Source: Arachnopeziza araneosa | Lineage: Eukaryota; Ascomycota; Leotiomycetes; Helotiales; Arachnopezizaceae | DNA: 64,000 nucleotides | Reading direction: 5' to 3' | Assembly (NCBI GenBank): GCA_003988855.1 | Contig: QYAI01000071.1 | Location: forward strand, 124,001-188,000 | Shown: positions 33,545 through 46,105 of the stretch, one piece after another | How positions within the stretch are numbered: the stretch's first letter is position 1 | Layout: every line of letters starts with the position of its first letter | Notes under the pieces: generated by a model | What the model was told of the DNA's origin: nothing | Seen by the model: the letters and a program-made list of their open reading frames with translations, nothing else | The model's database searches: none | Translations under genes and position numbers: made by a program

Positions 33545-35830
33545 TTATATATCATCCCATCCATTCCTACTCGCTGAATCTCCTTGCAGCACAGCATTGA
33601 AAAAACTCGTATCAACTCCTTGGAATGCCCAAGAGTTTGCGTCGGCAATAAAATCTGGTGTTGCAAATGTTTGGTTTTGAGGTTCCTGCTGGAAACTGAT
33701 AAAAGATCCTCCAGACCGTTGTGTCTGTTCCAAACCCTCCATGAGATACTGATTTGGTGGCTGAAGATAGTTCGCTGGTGCCTGAAACCCTCCAGATAGA
33801 TCGGAATTGAGCTTGTCTACACCAGATTGGTCTGATGCGGGTGGAGAGTAAGGCTCAGCACCAGAGCTGCTGTAAAAATTTGGAGCTGCGGGGGGCTGAT
33901 ATTGTTGCGGCTGAGCAAAGAGGTCGCGCCTTATGCTCACAGTTCCAAAGTGAGGAATCTTGAGACGAAAGACTTGGGTTTCAGGCTCGATGCTACTATC
34001 CTCAAGTTCTAACCTGCTACTATTGTACTTGTCTGTCGTGTTCAAAGCTTCAGCTTCAAAGGCCATAAATTGCCTCGTGACTTCCGCAGTCTCCTTACTT
34101 AAAAGGTCATGATTGGCTCGATTCAGCTCGTCCATTGTATTCATCGCTTTCTCGATGAGAGCACGATCGCTAGAGCGTTGCTGTCTCAAGACATCGCCAA
34201 TACCGTGTCTGCGGCCTTCCAGATGACCAAGGAGAAGTGACAAGGCAGCTGTAAATGCACAAAAGTCTACCCATCGACAACAAAACGCCACCTTGACAAA
34301 GCCTCGGAAGGTGATGAATCTGGCCAATACTTCTCGACTGGCATAGATACACATGATCTTACTATAATCATATCTCCGCCAGGCAGAGTGACTCAGCAGG
34401 TATGGCAGATGTATCAAGGTCAAAACATTGAAATGAATTATCTGTGTTTGTGCTCTTATGACGTCTGCCATCATTTGAGAAAAATCGGTAACTTTGCTAA
34501 GATCTGGGGCCAGCCACCAGTCTGGTAAGACGCTTTTCGCTGTCATCTGTAGGTCATTATCAATTTTTTGAGTTGATGCATAATCATCATGAAAGTTGGT
34601 CTCGTTCCTGTCATTTAAAAGACCGAAAACCATGGCATGAACAGCGTCGAGTTTTTCGGTCGGGGTGGCATCCAAGTGGCCCTGTTTAGGAAGAACACTA
34701 CGCTGGATTATGCTGCTAGGCATGCCAAGTAGAAGAGATAAGTATCTTTCTGCATAGACTATGCGACTCCAGATCACAGGGCATGACGCTCGTGTTCTTG
34801 GATCCAGCACATTCAATGATCGGGGCGTTCCACGATTCAGACCGAGAAACTGTGCCAGACTCGTTGCTTTTCGAAAGCAAAACCAGGCGCGACGAAGATT
34901 TCCAGAGTTAATGAGATAAACTCCCTCAAGAATAAGACACTCCATCCCTTCTAACGAGTCGAGAAGTGTGTCATTGGAGGTTACCAGGTCCGATGCTAAA
35001 GCCACGTACTTTGTCATCAAGTGCCAAGGCGATTCCGGCAGCTGAAGAGTGCTCGTGTCAAACGAAGGATCTATTTGTTGGAGACAGACAGCTAGCTGAA
35101 GTAGTTTTCGAGCAAGCAATACCGGGTGGCTGAACATGCTTGGCAGTACAGTTAGAGTGGAAGGATCCCATAATTCCCCCTGTTGCAATGTATTGAAGGA
35201 GTTACACAGGATCTGCAAGTAACTTGAAGACCGCCCAGTGATTAACTTATCAGCGACATGCTGGGACGGTAATGCTGCATGGAGAGTGCAGCAAATTTGC
35301 TCGCGCTTTCCTACAGGGTCGAATACAATATTCGCTTCAGTGTCTCGTCGGGCAGTCGGAGCTTCCGAAAGGTTGAAAGTATCACTAACTGAACTGCCTC
35401 GACTACCAAATTCGGCGGTTCGGACTGTCAAAGTGGATCTAACCTCATCGTGGCCGCCCTGGCTATTGCTCAAAGAATTGGTGTTACCAGAACACTCTTG
35501 ATTCGCCACCAAAGCTTCAACTAAGCGCTCAACTCTGATAAGACGTCCTCTCATGGAAACATCATCATCCTGGGCTGGAAAATCCTCGCCGAACTCTTGG
35601 CTCAAGCAAGTGTCACCTCGACGCTGACAACCGATACATGTTACGTCCTCGGCGGTGAGGAAAAGGCATCGCACCTTTCTTCTCTTGCCTAATCACAAAC
35701 TCAGCCGATAAACTCCGTGAAGGCCACGCTCATCCCTACATTCTTTGCAGCTGCTAGTACCTTTCCGCAGCTTCCGTCTAGAGGCTGTATCTCCTTCAGG
35801 CATTGAAGATCCACTTGTTGGCACGCTCAT
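33545..35830 (-). CDS. Zn2Cys6 transcription factor, probable local regulator
   Basis: Exons 35830-35740 and 35688-33545 flank a 51-nt intron (GTAGGG, TTAG); 744 aa. The intron splits the zinc cluster, which reads SCKECKRRKVRC then CIGCQRRGDTC: the Zn2Cys6 signature C-x2-C-x6-C-x9-C-x2-C-x6-C at about residues 28-55. A short heptad-like linker follows (RLIRVERLVEALV). Then comes the fungal middle-homology region (about 150-480) with SGNLRRAWFCFRKATSLAQF and RIVYAERYLSLLLGMPSSI, and a Gln/Pro/Ser-rich C-terminus as an activation domain. It is a nuclear activator or repressor. It lies between the oxidase and the SDR/P450 genes, which suggests it controls them. Confidence 0.92.
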
Positions 35831-36636
35831 GTAGGCCACTGCAGGATGGCGCCCCTTGAGGCGTCCACAAGATTCAAGGCGAATGATCGTGTGAAGGGTT
35901 CGAGATTGACTGAGTGAGTTGAAGACTTCAGCGAAACAATTTTCGAGCTAAGAATAGTGCTGGAATTCTTGACTCTGAAGTGCTGAGTATTGCACTGAAA
36001 GGGATTATATTGTGGAAGGCTGAAAGTCAGCACTAGCAGACTGACCATGTAGGTTCAGCGCCAAGTACCAAAAGGCGATGAAACACCTCCAAAGCCATGA
36101 TTATTAACCAAATTCTGAATGATATGATACTTAGCTCTATCAAGTTTGATTGGAAGAACATATTCCAATTATCATGTCTGATCCGTCAAGGGAAAGTCTC
36201 AAATTACTTGTGATGCATAAGTTCCTGCAATTTCCTTCGTCCAACACCACTTCCACTTATGGTGGCAAAGGACGCTGAGCGCGGTCGGACGTAAGCGCCA
36301 AGTTCAAGTAGCCGTCGTGTAGCAAAATTGTCACTTCTCAGCCCCTTTCTCGGTCTTGGTTGAGCATCGCGGACTTCGGCGGAGCACTCCGGCTGGTACC
36401 CGCTAGCCGATTGACACCACGCATGGCTTGCTTAACTTATATATCATTGCTGAGAATCAGCCCGCAAAATGAAATGTTCAGGAGCATATTGGTTTTCCAT
36501 TCAGAACTCGATCGCACTGCAACAGCTCCTCCGACTATGACCGTGCTGATCAAAACTTTATTCGCAAATCCCATAGCTTTTGTCTACTTTACCTTCTGCG
36601 CGACTTTGGAATTTTGGCACAAACACTTCGGTAGCA
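35831..36636. promoter_or_regulatory. Divergent promoter, Zn2Cys6 factor / SDR
   Basis: 806 bp between divergent starts. CGG-containing words, which zinc-cluster factors favour, occur near 36283 (GCGGTCGGACG) and 36370-36395 (TTCGGCGGAGCACTCCGG). The second pairs CGGAG with CTCCGG as a partly symmetric site. Binding is inference. Confidence 0.4.
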
Positions 36637-37655
36637 ATGGCGTATAATCGTGCCGCTGTAGTCACTGGGGCGGCGTCGGGACTTGGCCTCGAGCTGTCCA
36701 AGTCTCTCCTTTCGCAAGGATGGAGCGTGGTCATGGCGGACATTAACCCTGCCGGGGAAGCGGTTGCCAAGTCACTAGGCAGCGAGGTCTTGTGGGTAAA
36801 GACAGACATCTCTGTGTGGGAGCAACAAGTTGAGCTGTTCAAGAGTGGTGAGTTGCCTCTATTTTTGCCTTGGACGCTGCGCTGACGAAAATACAGCTTT
36901 CGCCTGGCGACCCCAGATTTCATTGCTCGCTGCAAACGCTGGGATTTCTAGCGATTTAACTGCCCCAGCTAGTATCATGACGAACGACATTTTGCTTGGA
37001 TCCCCGCAGAAGCCCTCATTCCGTGTCTTTGAGACCAACGTCTTTGGCACCATCTACAGCATCAAATTGTTTCTCCATCATTTTTCTAAACCGAATATAG
37101 ATTGTGGAGGTAAAGCAAAGATCATTATCACTGGATCAGAAGGAGGCCTCTTTGCACTCCCAGCAGATCCCTTGTACTGTGGCAGTAAGCACGCGGTAAG
37201 TTATATCACAGCTTAATCTTCGTAATTCTCTCTCTAATCGTCTGATTACAATAGTTGGTCGGACTTGCCCGCTCCTTGGGGCCTGCTTATCTCATGGCTC
37301 ACAACATTACTGTGGTGAGTTTTCACTGAGCCCCTGTTCTCTGCTGTTAGTGAATCATTCCCAGAACTCGATCAATCCTGGCTACTTGAAGACGCCACTA
37401 GTCGCACCCCTCATACCGGTCACCCCCGACGAGTACGAAACTCCGCTTGCGACAGTTGTCGAGGCATTCCAAAAGCTGTTGGAAAGCGATATAACGGGTC
37501 AGATTCTAGAGGTTTCGGGCAAAGAGATGTTTTATCAGCAGCAGCAGGCATATCCCAATGAAATCTCGCGATGGCTGTGGGAAGATGCTCCTGAGTTTTG
37601 GGTAGACGCCCTGACGAAGCTTGGTGGACATTCTGCTGCTGGAGACGCATCTTAG
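36637..37655 (+). CDS. Short-chain dehydrogenase/reductase
   Basis: Exons 36637-36847, 36897-37195, 37255-37314 and 37365-37655; introns of 49, 59 and 50 nt; 286 aa. Cofactor motif TGAASGLG is at residue 10, and ADINP ends strand 2. The usual NNAG is LAANAG, and IITGSEGG precedes the catalytic YCGSK (Tyr, Lys). The third exon is only 60 nt. Loss of the first Asn of NNAG is a common variant. It probably oxidises or reduces a carbonyl of a small molecule in the same pathway as the flanking oxidase and P450. Confidence 0.9.
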
Positions 37656-38266
37656 CATCTACCGAGGTCGTGGTATTCAGCTGCAGAGTATATTTCGGGC
37701 GCGCTATCCTTACAGTTTTATCATAAATATCTATATAAACTGCATATGTGTACGAATCTTTGATCCTGTGAGAAGTAAATTATGAATAGAAGATTTGTGC
37801 GTGGTTTTACGGGTAGTTTTCATCCTTAACAGCTAGCGATAAATCAAGAACTGGATGTAAGTATGGTCTCAGACACGACTATGAATTTTGCTCCACTAGT
37901 TTCCTCGAGTTGTGCCCAAAGCATTCAAAAGTCTGTACGAAAAATAATCATTTCTTGTGAAGATTGATCCCAAATCACAAAATAAATTAGTAGAACATGG
38001 ACAGTCATTGTCCCGAACATGATAAGTTGTGAGTGGGCGGGAGGGAGAAATCATTGAAAAATATTCAAAGCTGAAATTGCGAATATAAGAACGCAAATTG
38101 GCTCTCTTTTGTTGTCAAATCCGGTATTGAAATCTAGCCTTCCGGCTCAGTCTCTTCCTTCAATTGCGGTTGAAACAGTATTGCAAGTATTGGCTTATCA
38201 TTCAATTAGGAAGGCTAAGGAAATATCTTAAGGATATTGCCATCATCTTTTAGGACAAGGCTGAGT
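37656..38266. other. Intergenic between convergent SDR and P450
   Basis: Terminator-side spacer. No gene seen. Confidence 0.4.
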
Positions 38267-40112
38267 CTACAAAACAACTTCATCCCCTTCGAGCTGGCCT
38301 CCTTGGCTGTGTTCTCCAGGCCTTACCAAAAGTCGTTCAGTGACCGTAACATACATGTCTGTTTGTAGGGAGAACGCGTTAACACGGGTTTTCATTGGAG
38401 TGAAAGGATCCACAATGGAGAATTGAAAGTTTCTCAACAGCTATCAATATTCAGTTTTGGAGCCAAGTGCACCCAAAAGTTTATCACTCACCTGCACAAA
38501 CACCTTGTTCAGCTCAATCAACGCAATATTCTTTCCGAGACACCCGTATTTTCCAGCCCCAAACACAGTGTCAATGCTCCTTTCCATCCTGCGTAGTTTC
38601 TCTCCTGTTGCCTGTAGCCATCTCTCTGGAAGGAACAAATCTGCATCTTCGCCGTACACGGCAAAGCTATGGTGCACGCCCCACGTTCCATGCGCAATCT
38701 CGGTCCCACCAGGAATATGAATACCATCATATTCGTCCCCTCCTGGTGGCACCACTTTGGTCGAGAATCCGGCGGCTGGTGGCCATATGCGCAAGCCTTC
38801 CTTGATGCAGGCTTGCAGGTAGTCCAATTTTCTCGCTTCGGCGTCAGAGATGACGGGTGTTGAGATGAGACCATCTCTGATGCCGGAATCAATCGAGGCA
38901 ACAAGTTGGTCGTGAACTTGTGGGTTGGTTAGGATGTAGAGAAAAGTAGTTCGCATCGCTGTGGCTGTTGTGTCCGAGCCACCAAGTCTACTGGATCAGA
39001 TGGATATCTGGAGACATGGAAAAGAGGAACTTACATTTCAATCATGCTCTCAGATTCTGCTTCGAGTTGAGTCACGCCATGGCGAATAAATGATCCAAGC
39101 ATGTCATTCTTCTGAATTTTGTCTGGACCAAAGCGTTTGGCGACGGCATCTCTTGCCACCCTGATCACATTATTAGTCGCTATGAAGTAATATTCATAAC
39201 TAAAAAAGCCACGCACCCCATCATCTTCCCAATGCCAGTCTCATCTGTAGGTTTCGGCCCAAAGAGTGCCAAGCTGATTTTGTTTCTAGTCAGGAAGTCG
39301 ATCCATGGATGGTTCATCTGCAGCTCTACAATACCAATAAACTTCCGGATGGTAGCGATAAACCCGTAAACGTCCGAGTCCGTCTCTATATATCCAAATG
39401 GCTCACCAAAAGCGATCTGAGTGAGGATGTCAAGGGTAAAGTATTGAGAAGTGATGGCAAAGTCGAGTTTCCTCGGCATTCCTGGAAGAGAAATATACTT
39501 CCGCCTAATCAGTCTAATCAACTCTTCGAGGCGGTCGTCGATTGAAGCTTCGAGACCTTCTACGTCTTTACCCATGTACTATTAGATTGTGAGACTTATA
39601 TTATTTGCTTGGGTACGATTTTGGATCACAATTAAATTGAGAGACTCACACCCATGGCCAGCTTTCCACGAATGACTTTATGCCGCACTTCATCTCGTGT
39701 TGAGACAACATTGTCAATACGAGGATCAAGACCCAAAGAATCAAAGAATCGTCCTCTGGTGTAAAGTGAGCGTGTGCCGCTCATCTTCCTTATAAACTCA
39801 TCATCATCTGTTACCAAAACATTTGGCCCAATCCTGACCATGTGACCTGTTGTTGGGATACGATGTTAGAATATCGAACGATAAAGCATGAGATTGCTCA
39901 CCGTATTCACGGAAAGCATCCAAGGTCTTGAAGGGGATCTCGGAGCGAAGTGTTGCAAAAAGAATCCACGCTTTAGAAAAGGCTCCAAGTCTTGGACCGG
40001 GAAATTTCCTGAGTCTTAAGTACTGCCGGGATGTGTCAATCGTGACAAACAAGATGCAAAGACCAAGTATTACGCCTGCTATTGACGAGTAAGATAGACT
40101 GTGTATTTCCAT
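38267..40112 (-). CDS. Cytochrome P450 (pisatin-demethylase-like class)
   Basis: Exons 40112-39902, 39846-39650, 39578-39217, 39160-39035, 38987-38492 and 38440-38267; five introns of 47-71 nt; 521 aa. The N-terminal membrane anchor (SIAGVILGLCILFVTI) is followed by the Pro-rich hinge FPGPR. I-helix GGSDTTA carries the oxygen-activating Thr. The K-helix ExxR is KEGLR, and the PERF region is LPERW. The heme loop FGAGKYGCLGKNIA contains the thiolate Cys. It is an ER-bound monooxygenase that needs a P450 reductase. Several family landmarks (GLEASIDDRLEELI, GPNVLVTDDDEFIRKMS) match fungal P450s annotated as pisatin demethylase-like. All splice phases agree. It is probably a tailoring or detoxification enzyme. 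Confidence 0.93.
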
Positions 40113-40865
40113 CTTGAAGTTTTTCCTATGAGAGAGTGATTTCTAGGTCTAGCGAATATCCTCTCCGCATAGTTTTGTCGCCTTTTATGTTCACAGGTCG
40201 AGGAATCTCATACGAGACACCATATCATGTTATGTTCAAGCCTTAGGCTAAATTTATCGGTATTTGACACGACAGTTGCAGCGATAATACTATTCGGCAA
40301 CGGCTGGCGGCGGACGTAAACCTTGCTCCCTGCAAAAGTCGCCCGCCGCGCTCCGTAACCCATGTTCGTCGTAATCCATCTAGTAGACCACTGATCGATG
40401 TTGCCTGCATTGTTAGAATGGCTAGGAGCGCAACCTGCAAGTGTCGGAATGTAATTAAATAGTTGTGTCCGCAGAACTCGTTTGCCACCTTCCTTGATGC
40501 GCAACTTCGGTGGAAGTTACCCTTGATCGATATAGCTGATGCACTCGTTAAGTTCTGAGTATTGTAGTCGTTCCTTGCCGAGATCTTTTTCAATCAGTCA
40601 GGAATATTATTGTTCTTAAATAATTGTTTGCAGATATTAGGAGCATTTTCAGAGAAGATATCGCTGTCGCTTAATGGGTTACAGTGACTGGAAGACACCA
40701 TGATTGGTGGTAGCAATGCTAGAAAGGGGAGCAAGATTCCCGGGTTGCAGCTGACGCGGTGTAGAGAAAAGTTGATCCAGTGTACAACCTGAGGCAGAAA
40801 CGCGGCTAGCAAAACTTCGCCTAGTGTACAGATAGCGTAGTCGCTACTCTACTTTAAGAGTAAGC

Positions 40866-41045
40866 TGTAACGGTACGAACACGGATGTGGCTAGTCAAGA
40901 GGCATATGGGAGTGCGTTGATAGTCTGAGTACATTCGGTTCATATGCTAGCTACGAAGGAAAAGAAGAATATGAGGAAAGAAAAACTACACGAGTGAGGT
41001 GTGCCTTATGTACAGTAGACTTCTCTCTGGCCCTAGTCCGAATAT
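40866..41045 (+). repeat. LTR-like dispersed repeat, copy A
   Basis: Starts TGTAACGGTACGAACACGGA; 31 nt later it has AAGAGGCATATGGGAGTGCG. Both are shared in order and spacing with 53371-53560, as are a later GCTAGCTA..GAGGAAAAGAA and CCTAGTCCGA. The TGTAAC start resembles retrotransposon LTR ends. No internal coding region or second LTR is nearby, so it is probably a decayed solo LTR. Confidence 0.6.
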
Positions 41046-41460
41046 GTCCACGCATGACATTTCATTCACGTGATATCCTGCTCATTTCATAAGCGTGTGC
41101 TTAGTCTACGTTATGCTTATGTGTAGCTTAAACAAAAACAAAAGCAAGATAAACTTAGTAAAACAAATAGTACATATGCTAAACATATACTAAGCATATG
41201 CTAACAATATACAAGACAACATCTTTAAGTTTAGTTACATTATTAGTTTAAATTATTAAAAAGAAATCTTAAGTACAAAAGCTAAAACAACTAAAGCAAT
41301 TGCATATAAAGCGTCGAAAGTAAGCATAGTTTTAGCATATTGTAAGTATATGTGTAGTATATATTTATTATGCAATTTTTTATTTTGCTATGCTTTTTTG
41401 CTAACTTTATTAAATTTAATTTTTTATTAAATTAAACAACGTAAACTTTTTTCTACACCG
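41046..41460. other. Very AT-rich, repeat-derived tract
   Basis: Dense TA/TGC/AGCATA words such as CATATGCTAAACATATAC and AAGCATATGCTAACAATAT, partly palindromic. There are no CpG-rich stretches. It resembles RIP-eroded transposon DNA. Confidence 0.5.
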
Positions 41461-44400
41461 CGTCAACTGCAAGCCCAATCGACCCTCGGGTGCCTAGGCT
41501 GATACTCGCCGGATTCGAGCTTGAACATCTCGAATTGAACTGTGCTCTGGTCCAAGTATTCTTCCTCTGCATCATGACCGATGAAATTTTCTTCGACCAT
41601 ATTTTCAAACTCAGCTCCGATGAGATCGACGTTAGAAGATTCTTCCATGGTGATTATGTGACAGAGATCAACATTGCCAACTGCTAGTCTCCCAATACCA
41701 ATACCGATAATTTAACACCTCATCGAGATTCTTGAAGAAAGGGCGGAAAACCAAATAAGCCTGGCGGTATCAGCCATTTCATTGTGAACGAAGTTCAAGA
41801 AGGCTGGCATGGGAAAAGTGATCGATTTTGGCCTGATCCATAAGTCCTGGAGCTTATCTCCATCCAGACACACACAAGCATTCCCAAAAGCGACAATTGC
41901 CTGCACATGATATTCCTAAACCATATGGATAAAGTCTGCCTTCAATTCCTAAAAGCCGTATGTGGAGGAGATAAGGGTAGATGACCCAATGAAGATGGCG
42001 TATCAGACTGCGCGTTCCCAAGACTTTTGCCTCGCCACGTTACAGCAGCTGAGAAGCGTCGAGGAGGATGATTTTGGATTGTTACTCTTCGGACCGGGTC
42101 AATTCTGCGCAAATCTTGGTAACACGAAATTAAATTGTCAGTTGAGTGCATACGAACAATAGGGCTGTGTACAAATTCCCCCACCCCTTCATGAACGAGC
42201 TTCAGTCGGCACTTACACACTCACGTGCAGAAAAACCCAACACGATATCTAGTCTCCTCCACATCGGGGCCAAAACGTTAGATAAAAGAGTTAATGAAGC
42301 TATCTGATATATGAAAGAGCTGAAATTATGTATTCGGTCGAGCCTAAGGTAATTACTATCCCCTCACGTGCTATTCCTAAATCCTTCGCTTCGTTGATTC
42401 GACAAAAGTCCGAGCTTTCCTAAATCTAGCGAGCTGCAGCTGTTGATACAGCCACCCATGAGTTTAGGAACTAATTCCCAGAGGTTCTGATTTGTAGTAC
42501 AACCTTGGAACCCCATGGGTCTTACCTGGTATTGTTCCTACCAGCTGTGTTCTTAACGAATGTGTTCCTAACAGGTGTGTCTGTAGTGAGACTGCTCCAA
42601 AGGAATTCCTAAACCCATACTGGATGATGTCTATAAATGCTACTAAACCCTCCTTTCTCATTGCTCGCCTCTCCGCGTTGGCATTCTTATTCCAAGTTGT
42701 CTTATATCAATCTCCTATACACTCGAGAAAATTTGAAAGATGACTGAATCGTTTTCCTCCATGTCGGGCTCCGCATCCACCGCAAACTCTATCCTTTCTT
42801 CGACCCAAACCAAATACCTCTCGACTTCAAATTCTACTTCCCGAAGGTACCAAATGTATCTTGCTCTCCTATTATTTGCTTATCACATCGGATCAATCTT
42901 CGAAAAGCTAACTCGAAGCCAAAAGTAGCACATCTTCTTATACATCGTTCTCCTCGTTATCGACATTCTCCTCATTACATTCGTTTTCCAGCGGACATGA
43001 ATCATTCACAGCCCAGAATAAAATTACTTCATTGCTCGGTGTCGGATCCTGGGTAGAGAATAATTGTGATTTGGAGATTGCGAAGCAGTTAGAAATCATA
43101 TGAAAGGGAATATGAAGGATCTTCTTGGTGTCAAGTGTATGTTTATGTAATTAAATGTATCCTAAAAGTTGGAAACTAGGTCACTAACAAATCTAACTTG
43201 GTACGAAATTTACGTCGTAAAGCTTTTAAATATAAAAGCAGAGAATATAGCTATATGATTAATCTCGTGAAGCTTGTAACTGTTTTGGACTCCGAAAATT
43301 AACTTCATCCATAAATAATTGATATCATAAATCAATTAAAATAACAATTCGTTACTAGTAGCATCTTAGCAAAAGAGTCTTTCGTCTTCAGAACACTACC
43401 GACGGCTCTAACGTTAGGCACATTAGGCATGCCATCAAATGCACCAATTTATCGTGACACACATTCAAGGGTTCTTCGAACGGCTTCTCGCTAACGAATC
43501 TACTCATTTATCATACCTGAACAATACTGAGGAGAGTACTCCTCTGGTTTACGATTATGCGGCTGCGGTGAATAAAGCAAATGCGAACTTGTGAGATAGA
43601 TTGGCTTAACCGTTTTAAGAGAGCATTGTACTATATAATTCAATGATAGCTGTGTTACTTCAAGCCATCATCTTGAGCACCCACCAAATTCATACTTCTT
43701 TCTAGAAATGATCTTGAATCTAGTTGCGTAATTATTGGTCTTCAAATTCAGTGTCGTTGAGATGACGAGCCTATGAGACCGGCGGAACTAATGATACAAG
43801 ACAGGAAAGTAAAGCGTGCTTCTCTACGCTCGGCAAGACGGTTCTACATGGCTATCTACTCGGTAGACTTCTCCGACTGCCAAAAGGTGCAGCGATTCGC
43901 AGCAAACCATTCCAAGATCACGGCGCCTCGAACCCGAACATCCAGACGCCAGCGGAGGCCAACCACGCCGTCGCAAACCAGCCCAGCAGCACCAGGTCCC
44001 CGCCGGGGAAACCATTCTCGTCCACGCGGGCACCCAGATCCGGGATCTGAACGCCCATCAAGCCGGCCCGAGAGGATGCTCGCGTATACCCTCGGCACCG
44101 CAGATTCGGCAAGATTTACGTGTGCAGCACCTCTCCTGGCGGGGATCATGGGCCCGTGAATGTTTCTGTTGGCTGAGAAGGGATGCTGGAGTCCGGCGTG
44201 GCGTGCCGGGTCGGTCCGTACGCAGACGCGAGCGCTGGCACAGCTAGGAGGTACTTATCAATGCATCAGAATGCGGCGGATGAAGAGGGATTCGAGACTG
44301 CTCGAGGCACTGATGGTGCTGCAACTGTATCTCTGCCAGCAGCTAACGGTGTGGCAGTGAGTACATCCATCCAGACGTACTAAATCCCCCCTCTAACTCT

Positions 44401-44911
44401 ACGAGACTCTGTTTAGTTCTTATCTCATTTAGACGCAACCGAACAATGACCCATGGTCTTGGCGCATGGTTTCTGGAAATATGTGGTTGCAACTGCAACT
44501 GCAGCTCTTATACTCTCAAACGACTGACAATGGTATAAGAGTGATTGCGAGCTAGAAGATTTGATGTTTAATTTCTCTCTGGTGAGCTTCTGGTAAAGAA
44601 TCCTCACTAGAATTGCCAAGCTCATTTTCAAATTGAAGGAGAAAAGGAGAGAAAAATCCGATCTTAAAATATATGAGTGCAACTTTAGTTATCAACACTG
44701 AGTGTGAAAATGGAGGAAGAGTATAAACAATTTGACTGAATAAATCGCATCATCGGACAGACTTAGGGTGGTTAAAGTCGGAGAAAAACTTAAGTGTTGG
44801 TGACTATGATTCTCGAAGAAACCAGAACTCCATACTCAATCATATGTGCCTCCAAAACACGAGGCCACCCACCAACCATGCAAAACTCCGTCTTCTCAGA
44901 TGCCCGCCTTC
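41461..44911. other. Gene-poor region with eroded fragments
   Basis: No intact gene could be supported over about 3.4 kb. Possible remnants are an acidic 61-codon minus frame 41463-41648 with a good ATG context, and a Ser/Thr-rich plus frame 42740-42928 ending in one hydrophobic helix. A patch at 43890-44250 is strikingly GC-rich against AT-rich surroundings, with stops in every frame. The GTGTTCTTAACG/GTGTTCCTAACA words near 42550-42570 are a small tandem duplication. Confidence 0.4.
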
Positions 44912-46105
44912 TCAAACACCTAACCAAGTCTTCGCTCTCTCGTAAACATAAAAGCTCACGGCAACCATCGGTACTACTTTCACATATCCAATGCTTAGAC
45001 CAACCCAGTACCCTCTCCATCCCTTCTCCATCCATATCCTCTTTGCTGTCTCACCAACTCGCATCCGATGGCCGTCGCCTACTGCACCACCGACTTGCAT
45101 TCGACGCCGGATCACTTCTAATGGATATGCTGATGTTTGGGATATAAGTCCAGCTATACCACCCGCAAATAATTCGGCCCAGGAGCGGAGAGGTGGAGGT
45201 TTATTTGGGGGAGAAGTTGAGGGTTTCGGAAGAGTGGTATATTGTGCTACCATTGGGTGGCGCAGGAGATCGCCCGCGGTATCGTGTGTAAGAAAAGACA
45301 TACCGGCATATGGAATCATGCCCATAATCGTTGCGGAGAAGCCTCTGTAAAAATTTCCCAGTCCAGCTCTTGGTGTCACAGCCCTTACTACCTCAATTGG
45401 AATGGCGGCAGCTGGATTTCCTGGAGGAGGCGGAAGTTTGGGAGGCTGTTCGTTGTATATTCGTTTACAGATCTCTGCCAGACTTGACCGCGAGTCCTTC
45501 TTTGTTTCGAATGCTAATCGTACACGAATCACTTCCAGAGGGTATGTGAAAAACACCGAGGTAACACCCGCTAAGCTTCCTGAGAGTAGTCTCCGTATCG
45601 GCGTCTCGTACCTTTTTGACGGTATAACCGCCGCTCTTATCTGTTCATATGCCAAAAACTTGATCGCAGCATATGGGAAAATCCGAAGAAGGGTTGCAGA
45701 GTGTCCGCGAAAAAGACCCCGTGGACCCGATTCCGCATAGATGTCTCGCATGGCCGTCACAGTGCCAAACCAGCTGCCGGTGTATTTCTGGAATTGAGGA
45801 TTCGATGCTTGAAAGAGAATCTTGACTCGATCTAGCGGAGCAACTACTGTTTTGGCCTGCATATCCTATCAGTATTGAATTTCACAGGATGGGAAAGAAC
45901 CAACCGCGCTCCCTGCTAATCCTCCTGCAACACCGGTCCGCCATATGTAATCAAAACTCTGCTTATTGCGCTTCTTAGCCTTGGGAGCTATCGTCTCGTC
46001 GTCTGTAGAACATATCGCTGATTGTCTCTTGTGCGCCTCCGCCATCTCTCGTGGTTTGTCCGGGAGCATTTCTGGAGCGGCATCTTTGAGGAGAGCTACG
46101 GGCAT
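44912..46105 (-). CDS. Mitochondrial carrier, LEU5/SLC25A16-like
   Basis: Exons 46105-45905 and 45856-44912; a 48-nt intron (GTTGGT, CAG); 381 aa. Three carrier repeats carry PLDRVK, PLEVIR and PLEVIR, the P-x-[DE]-x-x-[RK] gates at the ends of helices 1, 3 and 5. The spliced GSAAKTVVAPLDRVKILFQ and GLFRGHSATLLRIFPYAA are typical of the LEU5 (coenzyme A / adenosine bisphosphate) branch. The second repeat has a long Pro-rich insertion (PPKLPPPPGNP). It is an inner-membrane protein. The frame is open for about 18 codons upstream of the ATG, so a longer N-terminus through an unseen exon is possible. Confidence 0.9.

Noticed and set aside
28851..40112. Rhodopsin-like gene as a member of the BBE/P450 cluster
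   Set aside because: Proximity alone; it converges with the oxidase across 800 bp and its family has no specific link to such pathways.
41100..41460. Possible origin or centromere-like AT-rich element
   Set aside because: AT richness and short palindromes are better explained by RIP-eroded repeat DNA next to an LTR-like copy.
42740..42928. 62-codon Ser/Thr-rich open frame with one hydrophobic helix
   Set aside because: It has a fair ATG context but no splice partner, family or signal peptide; mentioned as a possible remnant only.
43773..44159. 128-codon Arg/Pro-rich open frame
   Set aside because: It arises from the GC-rich patch; Arg/Pro/Ser low complexity and stops in the alternative frames suggest it is not a gene.
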